Assembly: GCF_003073045.1 (NCBI RefSeq)
Contig: NC_037593.1
Location: 7,307,525-7,371,524, forward strand
DNA length: 64,000 bases
Reading direction: 5' to 3'
Source: Pomacea canaliculata
Taxonomy: Eukaryota > Mollusca > Gastropoda > Architaenioglossa > Ampullariidae
A program made the translations under genes and the position numbers. The number at the start of each line of letters is the position of its first letter. The first letter of the stretch is position 1. Under the pieces are notes generated by a model. That model saw only the letters and a program-made list of their open reading frames with translations. It searched no databases and was not told the DNA's origin. This document shows positions 25,065 to 35,515 of the stretch, one piece after another.

Positions 25065-25174
25065 CAGAACACCCAGTAACATCTGATGACATGATTTGTC
25101 TAACAACCATATACATACACTGTAGTATATGAACATTAGTTTAAGTTTTGTGACATAAGGTGCTACATTCAGCA

Positions 25175-25180
25175 TTTATT
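25175..25180 (-). terminator. Candidate MGST3 poly(A) signal
   Basis: AATAAA on the minus strand, about 530 bases past the MGST3 stop codon. The 25180-25706 stretch would then be the 3'UTR. Other minus-strand AATAAA sites exist further away, so the true end is not fixed. Confidence 0.4.
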
Positions 25181-25706
25181 TCATAAATATATACATTAGC
25201 TCAGACCTGCTACAAAAGGCCTATCCCAAGACAACACAAAGCAATCCAAGATGCATAATCAGCTCTACCTGTCTATCAAATAAATTTATACTGCTTCTTC
25301 TAATGGCAAAAATTGAGGTAAAGTGTATTTGATTCTTCGACGTAGAAATCACTCAAAAGATCCAACTTTCTCTGCTTCTCCTCTCCACTGATATTAGAAA
25401 CCCTTCCCTCATTTCATTACATGTAGGTCATGATCATAGCTCTTTACAATTTAGTTGATTATTCATAGGCACCAACATAGTCAAGATTGCAAAGGCAACA
25501 GGGGTGAAAGATTCTCTTCAACTCCCATCATACTGTGTTCCATTTCCATCTACAAATGTGCCTTTCCTGCGTGATATTTGTTGCTACTTATAAAACATAG
25601 AGCTGCAGTATCTTCTGCTGCTGATCAAACAACCCACTAGTACACATACCCATTATACACCCTCTTCGGTTTGTGATCACAAAACACATTAGCAAACATA
25701 CCAATT

Positions 25707-27322
25707 CTACACCCACTTCAACTGATGGCAAATGAATGAGATGGAGTTTCCAAGCAGACACAGTTCAGCAAGATGCATAAATCCACCACGTCTACGCTTT
25801 TCAGGGTCTGTTTTTCAAAAAGATATGGAGTCACTATTCATAAGACACCATAAAAATGTCTGAAAATGATTCTTGTACTAATTGAAATACATCTGGCCTG
25901 ATCCATTAAATTATTCAGTAGTAAAATACTACTGGAAATACCATGACAATATCTTAATAAGTTTCATTTTTTTAAAACTTGATGATGAATTCTTCTAAGA
26001 ATATAGCATGTATGTTATGAAAAATAAACTTTCACATTGTTCACCTTTAAATCTGCATGTTATGAACTATTAACAAAAAAAAAATCTGTGCCCTATGAAA
26101 GTCTTAAAGATTTAGGCTTCTGCCTTATGCAGTTTTTCAAGCAACTTACACGACTTGAAAGCTTGAACATAGACTCTAAAGTTTTATTTACCTCCAGTGT
26201 AATAGCCCAGGGCAAACACGACCCTTCCTAGCAAATACACCAACCCAGCCGCAGCTGAGATTCTCTGGAAAAATAAAGAATATTTTTTTGCTCATAAAAT
26301 AATCAAGAAACAATTCCAGCTTCAAAACTCTTTGGTCTTTTTCCTGACTACTTAACCTGTGTGAACTTTCAGACATCTGTTTACAGTTTTTAAGATTGAA
26401 AGACTATATGCATAAACAAAAGTTCTCACAGTAATCTTTATATCACGTAGATTTTTGGAAACATTGTTTTACTTTAAACAAAAAAATACCCAAGAATAAC
26501 AGTGTCATCAACAAACAAGGCAAGAATACTCACAGGGTACTGAAGACCACCGACAAACAAAAGTGTCAAGAACCTTGCCTCGTTTTCCACCCTGTTAAAA
26601 AGTATATAAATTTATTCCACATTTTTTCTTATTTGATATGAAACACAACTTTATATTCTTCTTGGAAAATCTTTTTACCTGTTGCAGTGCTTGGACTAAT
26701 ACAGATTCTTAAAACATACAAAATAAGCAGGTTGAAAACAACATTTTGGGCTCTTCTGTATTCATGATGCAACTGTTGCAACGGCATAATATTTATGCTC
26801 ACTTCTAATTTTACATAAAATCATTCCAAGTACTTACGCATGTTGGTGTGCTCTCTGAATGCAGTTGAACGTTTTGTTGGAGCTGGTCATCTCTGGATAC
26901 TGAAAGGACAAAATCTCAGAGGCGTGTCATTGAGAACATTTGTCAAATGTCTGGTTTTGAAATTGAACAATTGTAGTAAAAAAATTAAAAAAAGACAAAG
27001 ATGTCAATTGGTTTTCAAAAATCAAGGTCTAAAGATGGAAACAAACAGGAACAGCTTCAATGTAGGGTAGAACAAGGCAGTTTGGAGCCTTTCTCCTGCA
27101 CCTAACTCTAACTTCTTTAACACCTAACTTCTTCATACATTGCTACCACCAAAGAGAAGGAAAATTTAAGATAATACTTACAGCGACCTCATACTGTTTG
27201 CGTGCACGGCCTACATTGATAGCAAGCCACATATTCACAAAAACATTGCCAACACATCCAACCAGAAGAACATAACCATAGTCTCGTGGAAGAGCCTCAG
27301 CAAACTTGGAAGCAACACCCAT
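25707..27322 (-). CDS. MGST3: Microsomal glutathione S-transferase 3
   Basis: MAPEG-family membrane enzyme of the ER and outer mitochondrial membrane. The family conjugates glutathione to leukotriene A4-type substrates and reduces lipid hydroperoxides. Five coding exons join in phase with GT-AG introns: 27322-27182, 26899-26838, 26591-26534, 26264-26192 and 25807-25707, giving 144 aa (vertebrate proteins are about 150). The product opens with a P-R-D-Y-G-Y-V-L-L segment (TM1), then LAINVGRARKQYEV. It continues with the MAPEG core FNCIQRAHQHA plus VENEARF, a third membrane helix ending GRVVFALGYYTGDPEKR, and a fourth helix ending HQLKWV. The ATG at 27322 is the first Met, and its exon extends upstream to an acceptor at 27355, so a 5'UTR exon must exist. 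The C-terminal cysteine pair of mammalian MGST3 is absent. The promoter side carries a MULE insertion. Confidence 0.93.
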
Positions 27323-28093
27323 TGCAGATTTATTAGAAAGCAACTTCAGGAAATTCTGTAAAAATATCAGTTAACAATAATTATTGGAAATACTGTGAAA
27401 ACAAATGACTAGAAACACTGCAAGTCTAGACTTTGATTACTTTCATTGCTGATGTCACTGCACTTGTGATTTACTTGTATGGATATCCTGTTCATTTAGT
27501 CTCTAGTGCCGCCACTTCTATACTGAGATGAGATGAATAAAGATTAAGCCTCTTTTTTTATCTAGAATGGACAGTTGAGCAGATCAGTGCCAGTCCACAG
27601 TCATGTCAGATAATGTGCTTAAAACCTCAATAAAACAAACGAAGATAATATTTTTCAGTTTTAGCAGGGAGGTGTGGGGATAGATAAGTGCTCATCTGTT
27701 AGCAGAACAACAGAAAATGTCAATACTATGCCATTAAATAAAATTCAACAACTTATTACTAAATACTTGCATGTTTATCTTGCCTTATGTTTTCTTGGCT
27801 CCAAGAGACGAGCGCAAATGCAGAAGATATATAAAGTAAATTGCCGACTATACAGGCTTAAATAGGAAATGTGATGTAATGTTGACCCACTAAGGTTAGG
27901 CTTACTAAATGTCTGATCCAAGTTTCATCATGTATTAAAAACTGAACCAGTTTTAGTCACCTTCCTCTTTGATAATAATTTTATACTAAATCTGCCACGC
28001 ACACAAACGCTTAGGCAGTCATCGTTAACATACGAGTACATAAAAAGTTCCACCCTGTATCTCATAGCGTCTCTTTTCGTTGTTTTGGTGCAT

Positions 28094-28103
28094 GTCACGT
28101 GAC
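28094..28103. promoter_or_regulatory. CLEAR-type E-box palindrome
   Basis: GTCACGTGAC is the full palindrome bound by MiT/TFE, USF and Max-type bHLH-Zip factors. It lies in the putative first intron of MGST3, about 0.8 kb upstream of the coding start. Similar GTCACGTG cores occur at 471, 6829 and 8444, so specificity to MGST3 is uncertain. Confidence 0.3.
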
Positions 28104-28469
28104 AGCTACTACAACGTAATCCTAATATAAGAGTTAGAAAAGACTAAAAGGTACTGTGGTTTATATTCTTAATACTCTGAAAACCAACCACGGCAATTTA
28201 TTACTTTTAAACTGTATTATTTTTCAGCGTAAACTATCTTTATGCATCTGCGAACTCATGGACAATCTCATAAAGCAAAGGTCAATGTCAGCTTAGAGGA
28301 CTAGAAAAGACCAGAATAAAGAGTCTTTGTTCTGAAACTTCTTACAGTATTTATCATTAAACACAATAGGCAACTTGCTTCACTTAGGAATACCAGTTCA
28401 TAAACTGTTCCTGATGTTACAAAATAACGCATTTACTTTAACAAAACTATCACAAGAAAAATATTACCT

Positions 28470-28478
28470 GGCCGGCAC
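28470..28478 (+). repeat. MULE target-site duplication, left
   Basis: GGCCGGCAC directly abuts the left terminal inverted repeat. The identical nonamer follows the right TIR at 34723-34731. A 9-bp duplication is the signature of Mutator-superfamily transposition. Confidence 0.88.
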
Positions 28479-28612
28479 GCGAATTTGCTTTTCCCGAAGA
28501 ATTGTTGTATAGCGACCTCATCCGAGCCTTCGGATTGGCCGCTAGCTCACGTGACTTACTCTCTAACCCATACAGCTTTGCACATACACATATCGCACTG
28601 TTTTGGGTTGTC
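28479..28612 (+). repeat. MULE left terminal inverted repeat
   Basis: It begins GCGAATTTGCTTTTCCCGAA and is the exact reverse complement of 34589-34722. It contains an inverted CCAAT box (GGATTGGCC) followed by an E-box (CACGTGAC), a promoter-like module that would be present at both ends of the element. Confidence 0.92.
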
Positions 28613-28815
28613 TGTTCATAAAAGAGTGATGGTGACGAGCGACTGCTACGCTTCAATAAAGGTGAAATTGCACATTCACTGGGGTGTAGCTGTGTATGAA
28701 ACACGCAGGCTAATAAATTTTACGGAAGACGCCAATATTCATGCGGTGTAGATTGTCGTAGTTAGCGATAAACATCGTCGATGATTTTATTTTAAATCAT
28801 TTACGTTGTAGGGTA

Positions 28816-29103
28816 CTATAACTGTAACCATCTACCAAAACAAAGAAAAATGACGGCAAAAGATCCTCTTATCTCAAGTGAGACTAGTGAACCCGAATAT
28901 TTGAGACTGTCTGCTTTCTCCCTTGACTCCGCTTTCTGTTGCTGGGTCATCAACTTTGAATTTTCTGCGTTGATTTCCATACCATACACTGATGATTCTT
29001 TTTCAACACACTTAACATGAGCAATCAGTTCTTGTTCTTCATCTGTTAACCCATGTACTTCAGAGTTTATGATAACTGTGTGTGCAGTTAAATAACACTC
29101 CAT
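28816..29103 (-). pseudogene. LINE reverse-transcriptase remnant (C-terminal part)
   Basis: The minus-strand ORF contains LTDEEQELIAHVK and SSVYGMEINAENSKLM. These resemble the segment just after the YADD catalytic box of non-LTR retrotransposon reverse transcriptases, where the 'YGMEINAEKTK' block is typical. The catalytic box itself is not preserved, and the remainder is degenerate. It lies on the same strand as, and downstream of, the RT fragment near 31 kb, so both could derive from one element. Confidence 0.6.
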
Positions 29104-30989
29104 CCCGCATAGGAAATATTAAATAACAATATGTACTTCAACGTGCATGTTAAGATCGGTTTCTCTCCACCCCCACCTCCCCCCCCCCAGAAGAAGTCTA
29201 GCAGGTTCTCAAGTTCTAGTATGGTCAATAATCACCTGTTTGGATGAACAATGCAACAGTTAATGGCTGCCAAAAGCTATTTTGTTTTTGAATCTTTTCA
29301 AAAGAAACAGCTTTTTTTGTAGTCTATATATTGTTCAAACATTCCTACTATTCTTGCAGAACTTGCAGCATCATGATAAACTTCTTAAACAGAGACTCAC
29401 AAACTCAATAAACAACTGATGTCCAAGTTTTATTTTTTTGTTTTGCGGTGACCACTGGTTCTTTCTACACAGAACAATTGGTACTCCTCTATGTAAGTTA
29501 TAAAAATAATTTCTTAGCAATAAAAAGTGAAATATTTTTAAACTGAGAATTTTAAAGCCCACACTAACCTGAGCTCATAATAGCAAATTCGCAAAAGACA
29601 ACAGTCTAGCTAAAAGCACACAGAAATGGCTTCTGCATTCCAAATTGGCTTCTTGACATAACACTAATCAGTTCTGTTAAATTCTACCAGTACAACATTA
29701 GTATCATTAACATTCTATGTAATTACTCCAGAAATTTTGATTATATATGCTTATGCCCACTTGTATAATCCATGAAACATGGTGAATGAAGGAAGCTCTG
29801 TATGCAACGTGTTCATCTGACATGTGATTGTATTAACTTCAACTTCTCTGACTTGCAATGTTATGATGTTATAGAAATAAAATGTTACATTAAAAAACAT
29901 TCTGTGTAAAAATGAACAAATTAAGACTTGATATAAACATAATTTCTTGCTAGTAAAAATGTTCATAAAAATGGACAACGTAAATCATAAACTAGCATGT
30001 AAACTTAAAATATCAGGACTGGCAAAAGACAATTCTTAACATTCTTTGTATATTTTACTAACATTAAGCATAATCATAAACAAATTCAGGTTTGACTATA
30101 CTGACAAATACATGCTCATTCCATTTGGTGCATATCTTGTGGTAAAGCCTCTAGCAAGTGAGTCCATTTTCTGTTATATTCTTCAATCCAGTATCATGTT
30201 GTGTTTCGGTATTTGTGTTCCCTATTATTTTGAGCAAGTTGTTTTGCCATAGCGTTTGATAGTAACTACTGTTTTTTCCTTTAGCAATCTAAATGTTATA
30301 CTGGAAACCATCTGAATAATAATAGCAACATACACACAAGAAACAATATTAGGATTTACAAGAGTTCCATGCTATGTCCTGACCTGATATTATTTTCCAC
30401 TTTCATTGGGCACCAAAACAGGTGAAATTATTACATAAGGCAACCCAGAGGATTGATTGAAAGCATGATGGCTAAACATCTTTACCTGCATTTTCAGGGT
30501 ACTCAATTAGTTATGAGTGAGCAGCGAGGAGGATAAACTTAGTTTTAATATTCAAATGTCCAGGGCTTGGATTTCTATAACAGTGCTAAGTGTTAATATA
30601 TTATACATGACTTAATGATTAGAGAAAAATATGGGCCCATTAAGATTATGAAAACTGTAGGCCGAAGTGTAACCATTACTTATTAAACTGTTTCAATCAT
30701 GCAGATCTTACTCATGCTGCTTAATGCCTTTGAAATGTAGGCTTCCAAGTGTGAAGAGTAGAGGTCAATCTGCTGGCATGCAAGACTCCTCAGTGTCATC
30801 AAAACTATTCTATAGACGCTATAGAACAGAATAACATGCCATGAACTGGAACACAGAGCCCTTGACTATTCCATATGAAACAAAATCCATATTTGTACAG
30901 AAAAATCATCACATAATATAGCCATGTAAGCTTTTGTCTAATTTAATGTGTTAAATCATTGAGAAATGCAGAGAATAGGACAGGGATGC

Positions 30990-31600
30990 AGATTTACCCT
31001 GTTTTAATCCTTTTGGGCAGTTACAACATAAAGTCAGGTCCCCACCAACCCTTACTCTGTCCTTAACATACTTTTGATAGCTTTAACCATTTTGCCAGGT
31101 ATACCATTTTTCTGTAATACGGTCCAGAGTTTTTCTCTAATCACTGAATCGAAAGCTCTCTGGAAGTCAATGAAAGGTACATAGAGCTTTTCATGATTTA
31201 CTAGCTGCTTCTAAATATGTGCCACCAAAGTATATGATCTATTGTGCTGATCCCTCTTAAAGCCTACTTGTTCTTCACCCAGAGTACTGTGTTGCTCAAT
31301 CTATTCAGTGATTCTTTTGTTAAGTATAGAAATGTAAATTTTACTACAGATGTTAAACAGAGAAATACCTCTACAGTTTTCTCAATCTGAAGGCTCGGGT
31401 AAGGTCCATATACAACAAGTTTTTAGGAAAAATAAATATACACATTTAGTATCACCCTTATTATGTAAAGCTTGCATGGTAGCTTCAGACCATGCATCAG
31501 GAAACAAACCATTTTCAAAAAGGTGGTTAAACTGAGCTAATAGGAAAGGGGCAATGGATGCTGAGGAATGTTAGAAAAACTCACTTAGTTGGGCCCTGCT
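30990..31600 (-). pseudogene. LINE reverse-transcriptase remnant (N-terminal part)
   Basis: Translated on the minus strand, recognisable RT blocks appear in order: FNHLFENGLFPDAWSEA, RGISLFNICSKIYISILN, TLGEEQVGFKRD, then LYVPFIDFQRAFDSV and KNGIPGKMVKAIKSM. The last pair is the palm motif with the first catalytic Asp. Stop codons interrupt it after ILNKRITE and after TLVAHI, and frames shift, so it is a dead fragment of a non-LTR retrotransposon. Endonuclease and tail were not seen. It lies wholly inside the MULE, immediately downstream of the truncated transposase. Confidence 0.85.
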
Positions 31601-31692
31601 GCTTCATTATTTTTCAGTGTGAGTGTGAGAGAGAAAGTGTGTATGTGTGTGTGAAGGAGGATATCAAAAGCTGATTTCTGACGATGTGTGTG

Positions 31693-34424
31693 TCATGTTT
31701 CCAGAATCTCTAGAGCTACCATTTGGATGTGTGGTTTTTTCCAATGTTCTCGTTTTGTAGGACACATTTGCTGTTGATTGTCCGCATACACAAGGTTTCG
31801 GACAAGTTTCAGTGGGTGAGGACGATCATCTCTTGGAACTGCGTGCTTACTGTCCCACAGAAACCGCCATACTGCCTGAAGGATGTGAAACACGCACAGA
31901 ATAAGAATGGATTCTGGAAACACCGTTTTCAGTGCCTTTCTCTCCATTTCACAGTCATCTGTGAGAATTACAACTGGCCCTCTCTCCCCTCGTCCATTAA
32001 AGGAATCTTTTGAGAGCAGCCTCTTGTACAAGTCAAAGCCTAGCTCTAGGGCATCTGTTGACTCAGAGGTGGTTATAATGCACCCTAGTGGCAAACCTCC
32101 AGCAGCACTGTGTGTAAGAAGGAGGAAGACCCTGCAGTTGTAACGGTCTACTCCTCCTGTAGAATCAATGAAAACCAGCTCACCGCTGGCCCTATGCTTC
32201 TCGCTAATACGCCTCATTAAAGGAGTATACACAGCAATCACAGTCTTGTCCTTAATGAGCTCCATTGATGCACACTTCAGTTTCTGTTCATTGTTATAGT
32301 TCTCAATCAGACTATTTACAGCAGTCAGGAGACCTTGTCCTGAATCTGCACCATAGCTCTTCTGGAAAACTTTGGCATACAGTCTGGAAAAAAAGGCATA
32401 TTCGTGCATGTTTGTTTAAATTGAGAATAGCATTTGGGAGAATTAAATTGTCACTTCTGAACACTGCATTGTCTCGTGGACTTATTTTATTAAACTAATG
32501 TTTAAACTAAAAATGGAAGTAACCATCACTTCTTGTGGACAATTGAATAATTTTGGTACCAATAGGTCTATCAGGAAAAATCTCAATCTTATTCCAGTTT
32601 TAACTTATATTACAACCTTATGATCCATGATAAGTTGCTACATGTAATTTGACCCCATATACATTGCTTCTTTCCAATAGAAAACACAAAAAGTGACCTT
32701 ATTTGAAAATGTAACCTTGTGCATTGCAACATTTGAGAGTAGCCCATTCAATGTTCAATGAATGATGCACTTAATGTAGTATCACAAGAGACTTTACTTA
32801 CTTGTAAACAAAACTCAAGTCTGGACAAACTGAACGGTCCGAGGCCAAATAGATGTAATTGTCTGGGTGCTCCATATGCAGATTAAATTTGTGCATTTTG
32901 AGAGCAGATGCTGGAGTGTGCCCTCTAGCAAACAAATCTTTAAATTTTTGAATTGTGTCCTCTGAGACATCCCGGTGCTGCATTACTTTGGCATTGCCTG
33001 TGATTGGATGATTATGCACATGCTCAATATGCACAATCATAGGCAAAGCTGGCAAATGATGGTCACTGCTTTTTTTCCTGGAACAAAATAGTTAGCTATG
33101 TATAATATATTGCAAAACCACTCAGAAAGTCAAATAACATTGCTGTAGATGTAACATGACAGATGTATGACTTAATATACTCTCACCATACACACACACC
33201 CAAAGTAATACTGATATCGAAAGACAGAACTTACATGGTAGTTGCTTTGACTGTCAAGGTCATCTGAGCGGGGCAATTTGTATTTTTGGAGTTTGGCTTC
33301 TCATCTGCTGTTTTACTTCTTGGTAAAGTATTGTGCTGACACCTGTAATAGATTTTCAGTAGGGTTCCTTTCCCAGTAACTCGGGCAGTTGTTTTTACAC
33401 GCCATGTAATCTGGGCCTTTTTCTTGTGTTGGTCAAACCAAGCTCTTGCATCTTCTGCAGTAGTGATGGGCACTCTTATTTCACACTTAAACTTGCCTTC
33501 ACCCATTGCTGAATACCAGCAGACATGATATTCCTGTCCTTCAGGAAGGATGGCCTGCCAATAATTCAACAACAATGTAAAAGCTAGCAATAAGCATTTT
33601 GAAATTTTGAATGCTAAGTATAAACCTAAAACAGCCTATCAAATATTAAAAAAATGTATTGTTAAAATAGCAAAGTTCAGTTAATTTTATATTACAATGA
33701 AAATTATGTTTTGTTAATAAAACAGCAATGTTTAGGAGAAGGAGAAGCAAAAAATAGCATGCAGCTGTATTTAGCATTACCCTGATTTTAACAAGTAAAT
33801 GCTGTTGTTGCATAAGAATTAGAACAGCAGAGAACAGTCATGCTAAGTGCATAATGGTAATACATTATTTTATGAATGATTCTGCTGTTTTCTAAACTGT
33901 TAGAAATTCAAGAGCCTGGTTTTTGCTCTTCATTTTTCAAACATTATTAATAGCAATTACCATTTCCTCATATTTTTAATTTAATAATTGTTGTTCATGA
34001 GTAAAGAAATGTTTTTATGCAATAATGAGGCAACACAATTAAGTATTAGTATCTCATTCTGAAACCATTGGGAAAATGATTTCTTTGAAAAAAATTAATA
34101 AATCTTCATTTGGAACCTTATATATAGGCCTATATATAATGGGCAAATGTATATATTTTTGCAGGCCGAAAATAATAGAGGAAGACAGCTATGCTGCTTT
34201 CTGTGAAGAACAAAAGCATAAGGCAAAACTACTGTCTAAACTTCCCCGATCAAAAGTACGTCTTTCTCTGGGATTAACACGTACTTTTATCGTAAGAAAT
34301 GTATAAACACATGCACATGAAGTCTGAAAATTGACAAATATATACATACCAGCAAGTCAGGATATTCCTTGATTGGTACACCTGATTCACAGGGTTTAGT
34401 TGTGTGTGTCATCTGAATCGACAT
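31693..34424 (-). CDS. MULE transposase, spliced, C-terminally truncated
   Basis: DNA transposase of the Mutator superfamily. Four exons join in phase: 34424-34350, 33554-33235, 33077-32802 and 32383-31693, giving 453 aa. The donors are GTATGT, GTAAGT and GTAAGT. Residues 97-155 form a WRKY-GCM1/FAR1-type zinc finger (Cys97, Cys119, then HNH at 153-155), split by intron 2. The MULE catalytic domain follows, with FIDSTGG carrying the first Asp (297), ILTDD carrying the second (366/367), and the superfamily's Cys-x2-His in CVFHILQAVW (387-390). The protein then loses similarity and stops at an unrelated tail, so the third acidic residue and the usual SWIM-type C-terminus are missing. LINE debris begins just beyond. 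It could be a dead transposase or one missing downstream exons. The TIR at 34.6 kb is the likely promoter. Confidence 0.85.
34165..34255 (+). other. Possible exon-like segment inside MULE
   Basis: A 91-base open segment is bounded by a good acceptor (TATTTTTGCAG) and a donor (AAAA followed by GTACGT). It encodes PKIIEEDSYAAFCEEQKHK and then KLLSKLPRSK, a charged, protein-like peptide. It runs opposite to the transposase. I recognise no family. It may be a captured gene fragment or chance. Confidence 0.2.
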
Positions 34425-34588
34425 GATGACTAAAATACTGGCGTTGTCGATATTGTGCCAAATGCTCGCTTAAATGATAAGCTGTACAGTAAACTGCTGC
34501 AGATAAGCGCGCGTACTTTGTAATATTTATTAAAACTGCTTATTCCTGCCACAAACTGCCGTATGTGGAGTCTTGACATCGAGCAGAC

Positions 34589-34722
34589 GACAACCCAAAA
34601 CAGTGCGATATGTGTATGTGCAAAGCTGTATGGGTTAGAGAGTAAGTCACGTGAGCTAGCGGCCAATCCGAAGGCTCGGATGAGGTCGCTATACAACAAT
34701 TCTTCGGGAAAAGCAAATTCGC
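34589..34722 (-). repeat. MULE right terminal inverted repeat
   Basis: Exact reverse complement of 28479-28612, ending CTTCGGGAAAAGCAAATTCGC. It lies about 165 bases upstream of the transposase ATG and is the probable transposase promoter, containing an E-box (GTCACGTG) and a CCAAT box. Confidence 0.92.
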
Positions 34723-34731
34723 GGCCGGCAC
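34723..34731 (+). repeat. MULE target-site duplication, right
   Basis: GGCCGGCAC, identical to 28470-28478. Removing the element and one copy restores a continuous sequence reading GGCCGGCACTAGAGAAG on the plus strand. Confidence 0.88.
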
Positions 34732-35515
34732 TAGAGAAGTATGAGCTGCGTCAGGCACTCAAAGGGACGTAATTTAGCAGGTGTTCTTTCAGTAGCTTCC
34801 CATTGTACGCTGAGAGTTGATGATGCGTGACTATTGGCATACTTGCGTAATGCCTGGTGGCTCAGTCGCTCCCTACCCACGACAGCCACCGTAGAGAATA
34901 ATACATTACATAACACAAGAATTTTGTTCTCTACTCATTCGACTACAGGCCCCCGTCTCCACACAAACACGCGAGCTGTGAGACACGTGCTTGCTTGATT
35001 CGGATCTTGTCACCGCGTTAATTATTTCAAAAAAATAATTACGTCCTGACAATTAAATTATCTGGATCCATTTCAAATGCTAAAACAAACCTATATCGTA
35101 TTGAACCATTGATTCTTTAATTACAAGGTGTAGTCGGTGTGTATCACCTCAACGACACGACTTAGACTGTATGTGGGTCAGCGTCATCAAGTTCGCAGAC
35201 GACAAGAAAACAAATCACAGAAGTAAGCCGTACGCGAGTGTAGAAGTCGTCAACGACTGTAAGAACATGTTTTACGCAGATATCTTACGCTGGATATTGT
35301 TTATGTTTGATTTAGCTGCAAGAGTAACTGACTGAATGTTAACTTTTTCTGCTTTGAGCGACGAATAATGATGTTATGGACGTGGTGCTGTCGATAAGGT
35401 TTCAGGTAAAATGTCGCGTATTTTATGACAGGTGCGTGTCCGCTTTGTGTAGCAAGTCCGGAAGTACATAAACGCGTAGTTTGCGTGGCCCATACAGTGC
35501 ATGTAATCAAAACAG
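34732..35515 (+). promoter_or_regulatory. MAGUK promoter and 5'UTR exon; ancestral MGST3 promoter side
   Basis: This stretch is richer in CpG than the introns beside it. It ends in AATCAAAACAG followed by GTAAGTG, a strong donor that fits a non-coding first exon of the downstream MAGUK gene (exon end at 35515). In the pre-insertion arrangement, MGST3 would start leftwards from the same interval, which makes this a candidate bidirectional promoter. No TATA box was seen. Confidence 0.45.

Larger units (their letters stand above)
27323..28478 (-). other. MGST3 5'UTR, intron 1 and likely first-exon end
   Basis: The coding exon continues to an acceptor (TTTTTACAG) whose first exon base is 27355. 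Going upstream, the first good donor is GTGCCGGCCAG followed by GTAATA (exon end at 28468). This would end a non-coding exon 1 and create a 1.1-kb intron. Bases 28470-28478 of that exon are the left copy of the MULE target duplication. The exon call rests on sequence signals alone. Confidence 0.45.
28479..34722 (-). mobile_element. MULE (Mutator-like) DNA transposon, 6,244 bp
   Basis: The ends are 134-bp terminal inverted repeats (28479-28612 and 34589-34722) that I matched base for base without a difference, and a perfect 9-bp direct repeat flanks them. The interior carries a minus-strand spliced transposase with a MULE catalytic domain (31693-34424) and LINE reverse-transcriptase debris (28816-29103 and about 30990-31600). 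It also has AT-rich filler with no recognised genes at 29104-30900. TIR length, duplication length and transposase class all agree on the Mutator superfamily. The lack of TIR divergence suggests a recent insertion. The element sits between MGST3 and the MAGUK gene and appears to interrupt the MGST3 first exon. Confidence 0.9.

Noticed and set aside
27143..27343. MGST3 starting at 27343 instead of 27322
   Set aside because: The codon at 27343 is TTG. The first ATG is at 27322 and gives the expected N-terminus before the first membrane helix.
28450..28751. ORFs shared between 28.5 kb and 34.6 kb that look like a duplicated conserved protein
   Set aside because: The identity is explained by the MULE terminal inverted repeats. 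It is nucleotide-level, and both strands are open.
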